From an uncultured Bacteroidales bacterium (GTDB taxonomy: Bacteria; Bacteroidota; Bacteroidia; Bacteroidales; Paludibacteraceae), in the NCBI GenBank assembly GCA_946406195.1, contig CAMJJT010000003.1, forward strand, positions 1 to 64,000: a DNA stretch of 64,000 bases. Reading direction: 5' to 3'. Every line of letters begins with the position of its first letter. Position 1 is the first letter of the stretch. The notes beneath the pieces are model-generated. The model ran no database searches. It was not told the origin of the DNA and worked only from the letters and a program-made list of their open reading frames with translations. Positions 25,305 to 32,704 of this stretch are shown in pieces. A program made the translations under genes and the position numbers.

Positions 25305-26842
25305 TTCTTCGGGGTCAGGGTTACCAAGGGGATGATCATCTCCTCCAAGGAGATGCCGCCATGCTGGAAGGTATTCCGATAGTATTGGGCGTAATAATTA
25401 AACTGATTCGGGTAGGCAAAGAAATCGCTGCCGGCGCAGAAAGCATAACTGCTGCTGACGTTCGGACAAGGCAAACCTACTTGTTTGGGTTGCTCAATAG
25501 AGAAGACGTTCTTCGAGGAACAATTGAGCGCTTTGCCTACCTTATAGCGGATATTGGTATTGGTGTTCTTATCGGCGATGATCTGTACGGCATTCTTCAC
25601 GCGCGTGGTACCATGATCGGTGGTCAGCACGAGTGTGAAACCCAGATCAGCCGCCCTACGCAACAGTTCATACGTAGGCGAATGCCTGAACCAACTGAGG
25701 GTCAGACTGCGATACGCCGCCTCGTCATTCGCCAACTCGCGCATCATCTTACTTTCCGTACGCGAATGAGAAAGCATATCAATAAAATTGAGCACCACGA
25801 TATTCAAGGGAGCCTGTACTCCTTTGAGTTGCGCAATCACGCGTTCGCAGAAATCACTCTCGTTGACTTTCCAATAATTGAAACTCTCCCGCCGGCGATA
25901 GCGGTCCAAGAGCGTCTGTACCAATTCTTTTTCGTACTGATTCTTGGTTTCCTCATCGCCCTCTTCCACCCAATACTGCGGATACATCTGCTGGATTTGC
26001 AAGGGCAGAAGTCCGGAAAAAATAGCATTGCGTGCGTACTGCGTAGCCGTTGGCAGAATAGAGGTGTACTGCTCTTCGGAACGGACGGTATAAAACTCAC
26101 TGATGAGGGGTTGGATCGTCTTCCATTGGTCATAGCGGAAGTTATCAATCACGCAGAGCAGCACTTTCTCGCCTTTGTCCAGTAGCGGAAAGACCGCATG
26201 TTTCATCAGATCATGCGACATGACGGGTCTGTCGGCGGAGGACTGAGCGGAGAACCATGCCTCATAATGCTTGGCGATCCATTTGGCAAAAGCCGCATTC
26301 GCCTGCGTCCGCTGGTCCTCAATGAGAGAACGCATGGGACTATTCTCCAACTCGATATCCCATCTGCTGAGCGTCCGCTCGATCGCCTGCCATTCCTCAA
26401 TCGTGGTGGCGGTATCAATCATATAGGATATGTCGCTCCATTCCTGACGGTAGTTTTGCTGCAGTTGCTCGGTTACGATCTCCTGCTGGTGGACATGTTT
26501 CTTGAGGCACATCAGAATTTGGTTGGGATTAACGGGTTTGATCAAATAATCCGCTATCTTCTCACCGATGGCTTGCTCCATGATATGCTCTTCCTCGGAT
26601 TTGGTGATCATCACCACCGGCACTTCCGGATGTAGACGTTTGATCTCTTGGAGCGTCTCCAAACCCGTCATTCCCGGCATGTTCTCATCCAAGAAAACGA
26701 TGTCAGGCACTGCTATTTCCAACTCATCCAAGGCATCTTCGCCGTTGGTAGCGGTTACTAATTCATAGCCTTTGCTCTTAAGAAAAATGATATACGGTTG
26801 TAGCAAATCTATCTCGTCGTCAACCCAAAGTATTTGGCTCAT
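25301..26842 (-). CDS. porX: T9SS response regulator PorX (receiver + PglZ domain)
   Basis: 513 aa: an N-terminal CheY-like receiver (ILWVDDEIDLL, phospho-acceptor Asp in FLDENMPGM near 52, MITKSEEE, KPVNPNQI) fused to a PglZ alkaline-phosphatase-like domain (LLCVIDNFRYDQW, LPTATQYARNAIFSGL, LTTDHGTTRVKN). This is the architecture of PorX, which with the PorY kinase controls type IX secretion genes. It fits gldH (56804) and the putative T9SS substrate at 30944. Overlaps rluD by 23 bp. Confidence 0.92.
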   Translation of the reverse strand: MSQILWVDDEIDLLQPYIIFLKSKGYELVTATNGEDALDELEIAVPDIVFLDENMPGMTGLETLQEIKRLHPEVPVVMITKSEEEHIMEQAIGEKIADYLIKPVNPNQILMCLKKHVHQQEIVTEQLQQNYRQEWSDISYMIDTATTIEEWQAIERTLSRWDIELENSPMRSLIEDQRTQANAAFAKWIAKHYEAWFSAQSSADRPVMSHDLMKHAVFPLLDKGEKVLLCVIDNFRYDQWKTIQPLISEFYTVRSEEQYTSILPTATQYARNAIFSGLLPLQIQQMYPQYWVEEGDEETKNQYEKELVQTLLDRYRRRESFNYWKVNESDFCERVIAQLKGVQAPLNIVVLNFIDMLSHSRTESKMMRELANDEAAYRSLTLSWFRHSPTYELLRRAADLGFTLVLTTDHGTTRVKNAVQIIADKNTNTNIRYKVGKALNCSSKNVFSIEQPKQVGLPCPNVSSSYAFCAGSDFFAYPNQFNYYAQYYRNTFQHGGISLEEMIIPLVTLTPKK

Positions 26843-27884
26843 AATTTCTCCATTTATTGATTAAACTTGTCATATCTTCCGGCCATTCGGAATCAAAGAA
26901 CATACGTTCTCCCGTTCGCGGATGAGTGAATCCCAAGGTGCGTGCATGCAGCACTTGCCGCGGACAGAGCGCAAAACAGTTCTCTATATACTGCCGGTAT
27001 TTCTGCGTACGCAGTCCTTTCAGAATCTCGCACCCGCCGTATTTCTCATCGCTGAAGAGCGGATGACCGATATGCTTCATATGAACCCGTATCTGATGAG
27101 TGCGTCCTGTCTCGAGACGACATTCCACCAAGGTCACATACGGAAAACGCTCCAAGACCCGCCAATGCGTGACCGCCTCTTTCGCCTGCGGACACTCCTC
27201 GGGATCCCACACGCGATAGATTGTACGATCGCGGTTATCGCGCGCCAGCGCCCCTTCGACCGTTCCGCTATCCTCTTTGAACGTACCCCACACCAAGGCG
27301 TTATAAGTGCGCTCGGTGGTATGATCAAAGAACTGCTTGGCGAGATGCGTTTTTGCCTCAGGCGTCTTGGCGATCAAAAGGAGCCCGGAGGTATCTTTGT
27401 CAATCCGGTGTACCAAACCGATACTCGGATCATTGATATCAATTTTTAATTTTTCATTTTGAATTTTTAATTCCTCTTCAAAATGCCATGCGAGTGCATG
27501 CAACAAAGTGTGCTCATAATTGCCGTGTCCGGGATGAACAACGAGTCCGGCAGGTTTATTGATGACCATTAGGTCATCATCCTCATACACCACGTTCAAG
27601 GGGATATTCTCCGGCGTGATCGTGAAATCATGGGGTTCATGATCAAGCAGCACTTGGATGACATCTCCGGGTTTGACGCGGTAATTGGATGCCACAGGGG
27701 CACCGTTCACCCATACGTTCCCTGCATCTGCGGCCGTCTGGATGCGGTTTCGGCTGGTGTTGGTCATATGTTCCGCGAGGTATTTATCCACGCGTTCCTT
27801 ACCTTGCCCCTTATCTACTTCGCATCGCCACCGTTCCCACAGTTCCTCTTGTTCTATGTCGTAATCGTTGGTCATGTTGGTCAT
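26820..27884 (-). CDS. RluA/RluD-family 23S rRNA pseudouridine synthase
   Basis: S4 domain at the N-terminus (ERVDKYLAEHMTNTSRNRIQ), then the catalytic domain with GLVHRIDKDTSGLLLIAKT (catalytic Asp in HRIDKDTSG) and LETGRTHQIRVHM. Start region repeats MTNMTN, from a GACCAATGACCAAC repeat at the gene start. Just before the catalytic motif sits a low-complexity stretch EELKIQNEKLKIDIND encoded by AATTTTTAATTTTTC-type repeat DNA (27441-27473). The core fold looks intact, so the enzyme is probably active. Confidence 0.9.
   Translation of the reverse strand: MTNMTNDYDIEQEELWERWRCEVDKGQGKERVDKYLAEHMTNTSRNRIQTAADAGNVWVNGAPVASNYRVKPGDVIQVLLDHEPHDFTITPENIPLNVVYEDDDLMVINKPAGLVVHPGHGNYEHTLLHALAWHFEEELKIQNEKLKIDINDPSIGLVHRIDKDTSGLLLIAKTPEAKTHLAKQFFDHTTERTYNALVWGTFKEDSGTVEGALARDNRDRTIYRVWDPEECPQAKEAVTHWRVLERFPYVTLVECRLETGRTHQIRVHMKHIGHPLFSDEKYGGCEILKGLRTQKYRQYIENCFALCPRQVLHARTLGFTHPRTGERMFFDSEWPEDMTSLINKWRNYEPNTLG
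27441..27473. repeat. AATTAAAAATT-type repeat inside rluD
   Basis: Imperfect tandem AATTTTTAATTTTTC... in the coding frame, matching intergenic repeats at 3323-3362 and 59555-59595. Translates as LKIQNEKLKI. Confidence 0.75.
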
Positions 27885-27894
27885 TGGTCGTTTA

Positions 27895-28716
27895 TTAAAA
27901 CCAACTCTCCTCCTCCGGTTCGTTGTTATTGCCCTTAACGGCTTTCTCGATGTCTGCCGAGAGATAAAGCGTCACCGTCTCGCCTTCCAGTAATCGTTCT
28001 CCCGCATCGGGTATTTGCCGATAGACGTACTGGGTTACACCTTCCTCTTCCGGCTCGTCATGATGCACGGCGCCCACGGTCAAGCGATTAGTGAGCAACA
28101 GACTACGCGCATCGCGCAGCGTCAGACCTACCACCTCGGGCACTTTCACATACTCCGTTCCCTTACCAAAACCAACCACCAGCCGCACTTTAGTGCCTAC
28201 CGGTATTTTGGTGCCGGGTTGAATACTGCCGGTGTCGGCTTTGACGTCCAAGACCAGATCGCGGAACTCAGAGGGCTCGTAGTCATATACCGTGTCCACT
28301 TTGATGCCCATGCCCCGCAGGGTCGTCTCCGCTTGACGATAACTTATGTCATGGAGGTCTGGCATCGTGATATGACGCTTCGTGGTCGCGTTAATCGTCA
28401 CATAGACCGCCCTGCCGTGCTTGGCATGACTCTGCGGTTTAGGATCCTGATCAACAATCGTGCCAAAAGGCACTTTGTCCGAGTAGGTGGAATCGACCAC
28501 CTGCAGATGCAAGCCCTGCGCGTTGAGGATGGGTTCCGCCTCTACCACGACCATACCCCGTACATCTTCTACCTCCACCTCCACGCCATGCTGCGTATAA
28601 CTGCGTAACCAAATAATCAAACCGACTAAGATAGCGGCTCCTACAAACATCGCAAAAACGATGTTCCACCCCACAAATTTGAGGTCTGAGTTATCAAAAA
28701 CACTCTTTTTCCCCAT
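27895..28716 (-). CDS. membrane-anchored PASTA-domain protein, 273 aa
   Basis: Short cytoplasmic N-terminus, one transmembrane helix (IVFAMFVGAAILVGLIIWL, about 18-36), then three PASTA domains (DVRGMVVVEAEPILNAQGL; MPDLHDISYRQAETTLRGMGI; VPEVVGLTLRDARSLLLTNRL), each with the V/P...A...L pattern and G-T-x-V-DQDP spacer. PASTA domains bind peptidoglycan fragments. No kinase or PBP domain is attached. I choose MGKKSVFDNSDLKFVG at 28716, just downstream of its promoter. First gene of the PASTA-rluD-porX-endonuclease operon. Confidence 0.88.
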   Translation of the reverse strand: MGKKSVFDNSDLKFVGWNIVFAMFVGAAILVGLIIWLRSYTQHGVEVEVEDVRGMVVVEAEPILNAQGLHLQVVDSTYSDKVPFGTIVDQDPKPQSHAKHGRAVYVTINATTKRHITMPDLHDISYRQAETTLRGMGIKVDTVYDYEPSEFRDLVLDVKADTGSIQPGTKIPVGTKVRLVVGFGKGTEYVKVPEVVGLTLRDARSLLLTNRLTVGAVHHDEPEEEGVTQYVYRQIPDAGERLLEGETVTLYLSADIEKAVKGNNNEPEEESWF

Positions 28717-28736
28717 AAAATGCCAAATTGAGTGTG

Positions 28737-28767
28737 CAAAATTACAAAAATATTTGCACATATGCAA
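28737..28767 (-). promoter_or_regulatory. promoter of the PASTA-rluD-porX-EEP operon
   Basis: Minus strand: TTG (28765-28767), 20 bp, TAATTTTG (28737-28744). Shares the 14-bp palindrome TTGCACATATGCAA (28754-28767) with the divergent promoter. Confidence 0.85.
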
Positions 28768-28784
28768 AAAAAGCAGTAATTTTG
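28754..28784 (+). promoter_or_regulatory. promoter of the small acidic lipoprotein gene
   Basis: TTG (28754-28756), 20 bp, TAATTTTG (28777-28784), spacer ending AAAAAAGCAG. Its -33 palindrome is also the -33 of the minus promoter. Confidence 0.85.
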
Positions 28785-28848
28785 CAGCGTTTTTCGTAAA
28801 AAGACGAAGAATTAATTTAATTTTTAAGCTTAAAAAACATTTTTTATT

Positions 28849-29049
28849 ATGAAGAAAATGCTTCTTATCGTAGCTGTTGCATTTGCTGCAATGAGCTGCG
28901 GCAACAAGAGCTGCGAGAAAAAGTGCTGCCAAGAGGCTGAGGCTGCTGCTGAGGCAGTTGAGGTAGTTGATGCAGACAGCGTAGCTGTTGAGGCTGAGGC
29001 TGAGGTAGAGGCTCCCGTAGAGGAGGCTGCTGCTCCTGCTGCAGAGTAA
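28849..29049 (+). CDS. small acidic Ala/Glu-rich lipoprotein, 66 aa
   Basis: MKKMLLIVAVAFAAMSC is a lipoprotein signal. The mature part has five Cys/Lys-rich residues (GNKSCEKKCC), then a low-complexity tail of EAEAAAEAVEVV, AEAEVEAPVEEAAAPAAE. Codons are highly biased, and the gene has a strong promoter and its own terminator, so it is probably abundant. No function recognised; a surface spacer or metal-binding role is only a guess. Confidence 0.75.
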   Translation: MKKMLLIVAVAFAAMSCGNKSCEKKCCQEAEAAAEAVEVVDADSVAVEAEAEVEAPVEEAAAPAAE

Positions 29050-29089
29050 TCAACTTGTTGCTCGATCAGGGTATTAGACCTGAAAAAAG

Positions 29090-29124
29090 AAGCGACGCTT
29101 TTTTAGCGCCGCTTTCTTTTTTTT
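29090..29124 (+). terminator. terminator of the small lipoprotein gene
   Basis: AAGCGACGCT (29090-29099) pairs with AGCGCCGCTT (29105-29114) with one mismatch; tail TCTTTTTTTT. Followed by 60 bp of TCTTCAAA-type simple repeats up to gpmI. Confidence 0.75.
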
Positions 29125-29211
29125 ATTTTTCTTTGCCAATCTTCAAATCATCAAATCTTCAAATCTTCAAATCTTCAAATTTTCAAATGACAAATTTCAA
29201 ATCTCAAATAC

Positions 29212-30747
29212 TTAATCTTTGATTAAGTTCTTGCCCGTCATCTCCTTCGGTTGCTCGATCCCCAAGATATGACAAATAGAAGGAGCCACATCCGCTAAGA
29301 TACCGTTCTCCACGTGCGCGTGCACATGTTCCTTACTGATATATACGAACGGAACCGGATTCAGCGAATGCGCCGTGTTAGGCGTTCCGTCCGGGTTGAT
29401 GGCATTGTCGCAGTTTCCGTGGTCGGCAATGACGATGATCTCATATCCGTTCTCCAAAGCGGCTTCGATGACTTGGTTCGAGCACTCGTCAATCGTCTTC
29501 ACCGCTTTCTCGATCGCCTCATAGACACCGGTATGACCTACCATGTCGCCGTTTGCGAAATTGAGGGTGATATAGTCGAACTTCTGGGTCTTGATAGCCG
29601 CCACTAAGGCTTCCGTCACCTCCGGCGCCGACATCTCCGGCTTCATGTCATAGGTCGGCACTTTCGGACTCGGAATCAGGATACGCTCCTCGCCCGGGTA
29701 CTCCGCCTCACGACCACCGTTGAAGAAGAAGGTGACGTGTGCGAATTTCTCGGTCTCGGCAATACGCAGCTGTTTCATGCCTAATTTGCTAACCACCTCG
29801 CCTAATGTATTCTCCACGTTCTCTTTCGGATAGAGGATATGCAGGCCTTGGAAAGAAGAGTCGTACGGGGTCATGCAGCAGTAATGCAGACCCTTAATGG
29901 TCTTCATTCCTTGTTCGGGCATGTCCTGCTGGGTGAGCACGATGGTGATCTCTTTCGCGCGGTCGTTGCGGTAGTTGAAGAAGATGACAACATCGCCTTC
30001 TGCGATACGTCCGTCGCAGTTGGCGTTCACGAGCGGTTCCATGAACTCGTCGGTGTTTTTATGCTCCTCGGTGTGGCGGTCATAACACCCTTGCACAGCT
30101 GCTACCATGTCCGTCTCTTGGCGACCTGCACCGTTCACCAACTGGTCATAAGCCACCTTGATACGCTCCCAGCGTTTATCGCGGTCCATGGCATAGAAAC
30201 GACCGATGATAGAAGCGATGTGTGCGCCGGTCTTATCGCAAACGCCCTGCAGATCCGCGATAAAACCCTTACCGCTGCGCGGGTCGGTGTCACGACCGTC
30301 CATGAAACAGTGCACAAACGTCTTATCGGCTACGCCGTACTCTTTGGCGATCTCCACCAGTTTGAAGAGGTGATCGAGAGAGGAGTGAACACCGCCGTTC
30401 GAGCAGAGACCCATGATATGCAGTTTCTTGCCTGCCTCTTGTGCAGCTTTGTACGCCGATACGATCTCCGGATTAGACATGATGGAGTTATCGCGGATAG
30501 AGCGGTTGATCTTCACCAGATCCTGATAAACCACCCTTCCGGCACCGATGTTAAGGTGCCCGACCTCCGAGTTACCCATTTGCCCGTCCGGCAAACCTAC
30601 GTTCTCTCCGCTCGCCTGTAACTGCGAGTTAGGATACTTCGCCAACAGTGCATCCCAATGCGGTGTCGGCGTCACGCTGATCACATCGGCTTTCGACTTG
30701 TTGCCGATGCCCCAGCCATCCAAAATCATCAATAATGCTTTACTCAT
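29212..30747 (-). CDS. gpmI: 2,3-bisphosphoglycerate-independent phosphoglycerate mutase
   Basis: Interconverts 3- and 2-phosphoglycerate in glycolysis using two Mn ions. N-terminal [10 protein letters not shown] (metal Asp), nucleophile Ser in [16 protein letters not shown] (about 60-74), MDGRDTDP, and later [12 protein letters not shown] and IADHGNCD with the second metal site. 511 aa is the family length. The 160-bp stretch before its stop holds only simple repeats and the neighbour's terminator. Confidence 0.96.
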   Translation of the reverse strand: MSKALLMILDGWGIGNKSKADVISVTPTPHWDALLAKYPNSQLQASGENVGLPDGQMGNSEVGHLNIGAGRVVYQDLVKINRSIRDNSIMSNPEIVSAYKAAQEAGKKLHIMGLCSNGGVHSSLDHLFKLVEIAKEYGVADKTFVHCFMDGRDTDPRSGKGFIADLQGVCDKTGAHIASIIGRFYAMDRDKRWERIKVAYDQLVNGAGRQETDMVAAVQGCYDRHTEEHKNTDEFMEPLVNANCDGRIAEGDVVIFFNYRNDRAKEITIVLTQQDMPEQGMKTIKGLHYCCMTPYDSSFQGLHILYPKENVENTLGEVVSKLGMKQLRIAETEKFAHVTFFFNGGREAEYPGEERILIPSPKVPTYDMKPEMSAPEVTEALVAAIKTQKFDYITLNFANGDMVGHTGVYEAIEKAVKTIDECSNQVIEAALENGYEIIVIADHGNCDNAINPDGTPNTAHSLNPVPFVYISKEHVHAHVENGILADVAPSICHILGIEQPKEMTGKNLIKD

Positions 30748-30784
30748 ATGTTTGTATTTTTGTTTGTTTTCAATTTTGCGACTG

Positions 30785-30815
30785 CAAAATTACAAAAAAA
30801 ATTGCATATATGCAA
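30785..30815 (-). promoter_or_regulatory. gpmI promoter
   Basis: Minus strand: TTG (30813-30815), 20 bp, TAATTTTG (30785-30792). -33 side is the palindrome TTGCATATATGCAA. Confidence 0.85.
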
Positions 30816-30854
30816 GCATTCGGGGATTTTTTTTAAGAAAAGGAGCGATTTTAT

Positions 30855-30885
30855 TTGCATATGTTATTTTTTTGTTGTACCTTTG
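30855..30885 (+). promoter_or_regulatory. promoter of the FISUMP protein gene
   Basis: TTG (30855-30857), 20 bp, TACCTTTG (30878-30885), spacer ending TTTTTTTGTTG. The -7 TTTGC is mirrored by GCAAAGG four bases later, forming ACCTTTGC-AGTC-GCAAAGGT. Confidence 0.85.
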
Positions 30886-30943
30886 CAGTCGCAAAGGTTT
30901 TTAAAAACACGTCTTTTTTTGTATAACCCTCTAATAATGAATG

Positions 30944-31999
30944 ATTATGAAACAATTCTTCCTCTTCACAGCACTTCTCTACTGCACAACCCTCTTCGCC
31001 ACGGAAGGTGCACTCCCGGGTAAGTTCTCGGTAAGTGCAACAAAGAAAGTGCATTTCTCGAAAGGTAACCTGCAGTTTAATGCGCAGGATGGGACACACC
31101 AATGCGCAGACGGTACGACCAAGAAAGGCACTTGGCGTTTTGCGGAAGACCAATGGGAGTGCTGGGGTTGGTACGAAGATATTCAATTTACCTCTTGGTA
31201 CAACGGCTGGATAGACTTGTTCGGTTGGGGTACGAGCGGTTGGAAGAGCGGTGCGAACGCTTATTTGCCGTATTCGACAAGTTCAGAGTTAGGTGATTAT
31301 TATCCGGGTGGCAGTGATTCGAATGACCTTACGGGCGAATACGCGAATGCGGACTGGGGCGTTTATAACCAAATAGGAGAGGACGCTCCCGGCAGTTGGC
31401 GGACGCTGACTACGGACGAATGGGAATATCTGCTTCACGGTCGTACCGATGCTGACATTCTGTTTGGTTTTGGTACAGTGTGTGGTCGTACAGGTCTCAT
31501 CATTCTTCCTGATAATTGGGAAGACCCTAAGCCATCGGGGATTATTTTTAAACCGAGTACGCAGAATGGTTTAGAGTGGCAGGGCAGGCTGTACGAAAAT
31601 AGCGAACCCAAAAATTTTACTCACAACAAGTATAATGATACGTGGTCCGCGATGGAAAAGGCAGGGGCAGTCTTTCTGCCCGCTGCGGGCTACCGCAGAG
31701 AGAGTAAAGTCTACGCTATTGATGGGTTCGGTGGCTATTGGTCTTCCACGCATGACGAAGGACCGTACGCATGGTTCATCGAATTTACCTCGTACCGCCT
31801 TAAACCGCAAGAATTCCGAGCTCGCTACTGGGGTTTATCCGTCCGCCTCGTGCAGGATGTGGATCCCGCTGAAGGCATTGAAGAAGTGCCCTCTTCCCTT
31901 CAGGGAGGAGCCGGAGGTAGGCTTATCCTCCGCGACGGCATCCTCTTCATCGAGAAGAACGGCAAGACCTACAACGCTACCGGCGCAGAGGTTAAATAA
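30944..31999 (+). CDS. secreted FISUMP-like protein with T9SS-like C-terminus, about 351 aa
   Basis: Sec signal peptide MKQFFLFTALLYCTTLFA (alternative ATG at 30941). The body has the repeated pattern of the Fibrobacter succinogenes major paralogous (FISUMP) domain: VHFSKGNLQF, WRFAEDQWECWG, WRTLTTDEWEYLL, AGYRRES, GYWSSTHDE and LSVRLVQDV. The last ~40 residues (GIEEVPSS...LRDGILFIEKNGKTYNATGAEVK) resemble the short Bacteroidales C-terminal domain that directs export by type IX secretion. The linker PSSLQGGAGGRL comes from a CTTCCCTTCAGGGAGGAG-type repeat (31889-31921). Role unknown; likely cell-surface. Confidence 0.75.
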   Translation: MMKQFFLFTALLYCTTLFATEGALPGKFSVSATKKVHFSKGNLQFNAQDGTHQCADGTTKKGTWRFAEDQWECWGWYEDIQFTSWYNGWIDLFGWGTSGWKSGANAYLPYSTSSELGDYYPGGSDSNDLTGEYANADWGVYNQIGEDAPGSWRTLTTDEWEYLLHGRTDADILFGFGTVCGRTGLIILPDNWEDPKPSGIIFKPSTQNGLEWQGRLYENSEPKNFTHNKYNDTWSAMEKAGAVFLPAAGYRRESKVYAIDGFGGYWSSTHDEGPYAWFIEFTSYRLKPQEFRARYWGLSVRLVQDVDPAEGIEEVPSSLQGGAGGRLILRDGILFIEKNGKTYNATGAEVK

Positions 32000-32028
32000 A
32001 TAACAGCCGGAAGGCTAATTGTATCGCA

Positions 32029-32067
32029 AGAGACGGTTCACGAACATCGTGAGCCGTCTCTTTTTTT
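32029..32067 (+). terminator. terminator after the FISUMP gene
   Basis: 13-bp arms AGAGACGGTTCAC (32029-32041) and GTGAGCCGTCTCT (32049-32061) with one wobble pair, then seven T. Confidence 0.9.
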
Positions 32068-32164
32068 GTGGAATCTAATTAGACCATTTTACGAAAAACA
32101 CAGAAAAATACATTTTTTGTTCGATTTCGCGAGCAAGGTGGAGCAACCGCCCACGATTTCGTGG

Positions 32165-32195
32165 TCGCTCATGTCGAAAAAAAGCAGTACTTTTG
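32165..32195 (+). promoter_or_regulatory. promoter of the structured leader / small lipoprotein
   Basis: TCG (one change from TTG; 32165-32167), 20 bp, TACTTTTG (32188-32195), spacer ending AAAAAAGCAG. Confidence 0.75.
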
Positions 32196-32199
32196 CACC

Positions 32200-32288
32200 G
32201 TCTTTCGGAAAGATAAGATAATGAACCTGCGGAGCGCCTGTCGCCTGTCCTCAGTTCCAAGGGTTCAGAAAGGGACATTCCGAAAGAC
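32200..32288 (+). ncRNA. candidate structured RNA or leader, about 90 nt
   Basis: Starts at the predicted +1. GTCTTTCGGAA (32200-32210) pairs perfectly with TTCCGAAAGAC (32278-32288), an 11-bp closing helix; inside it TGAACC (32222-32227) pairs with GGTTCA (32262-32267). The apical part contains GCCTGTC twice. It may be a free small RNA or the leader of the tiny lipoprotein gene at 32350. No known RNA family recognised. Confidence 0.55.
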
Positions 32289-32308
32289 AGCCGGCTAAAC
32301 AAATAAAT

Positions 32309-32331
32309 GCACGCATCGCATGGATGCGTGC
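32309..32331 (+). repeat. hairpin just upstream of the small lipoprotein start
   Basis: 9-bp arms GCACGCATC/GATGCGTGC with loop GCATG. It is followed by A-rich, not T-rich, sequence, so it is not a terminator. It ends 18 bp before the ATG and could affect ribosome access or mRNA stability. Confidence 0.55.
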
Positions 32332-32349
32332 TAAAAACAATCCTTAACT

Positions 32350-32514
32350 ATGAAAAAAATTGTAATCTTTGCCCTCATCATGGGCGCAGCAGGATTAGCC
32401 TCCTGTACGACAACGAGGGTGGTCAGCACAACCGCCAGCTATGTCCAGCATGGCGACACAACCACCACCATCATGACCAAAACCACCGAAACCTATCGTG
32501 GCGAGAAACACTAA
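32350..32514 (+). CDS. tiny lipoprotein, 54 aa
   Basis: ATG at 32350 encodes MKKIVIFALIMGAAGLASC, a complete lipoprotein signal with lipobox. The mature peptide is about 36 residues, Thr-rich (TTTRVVSTTASYV, DTTTTIMTKTTETYRG). No family recognised. It has its own promoter (32165) and terminator (32582), so it is a single-gene transcript with a structured leader of about 150 nt. Confidence 0.7.
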   Translation: MKKIVIFALIMGAAGLASCTTTRVVSTTASYVQHGDTTTTIMTKTTETYRGEKH

Positions 32515-32581
32515 CAGTTTAACCTAAACCCCTCACGGCGTAGGGCCCCGAACAGGTCTAACGACCAACGACCAAAAAAGG

Positions 32582-32616
32582 AAAAAGCGACCACTCACGT
32601 CGCTTTTTCTCTTTTT
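32582..32616 (+). terminator. terminator after the tiny lipoprotein
   Basis: Perfect 10-bp arms AAAAAGCGAC/GTCGCTTTTT with a 7-base loop, then TCTCTTTTTT. Confidence 0.9.
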
Positions 32617-32619
32617 TAT

Positions 32620-32650
32620 TTGCATAAACGAAAAAAAAGCAGTACCTTTG
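32620..32650 (+). promoter_or_regulatory. proS promoter
   Basis: TTG (32620-32622), 20 bp, TACCTTTG (32643-32650). It begins 12 bp after the upstream terminator arm. -7 mirrored by GCAAAGG as at 30878. Confidence 0.9.
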
Positions 32651-32704
32651 CAGTCGCAAAGGTCGGATGACCTAAAACAAGTGCAAATAAATACACATAA
32701 ATAA

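Noticed and set aside
32307..32522. 71-codon frame overlapping the tiny lipoprotein
   Set aside because: The overlapping frame from 32350 has a complete lipoprotein signal peptide, so it is the better gene.
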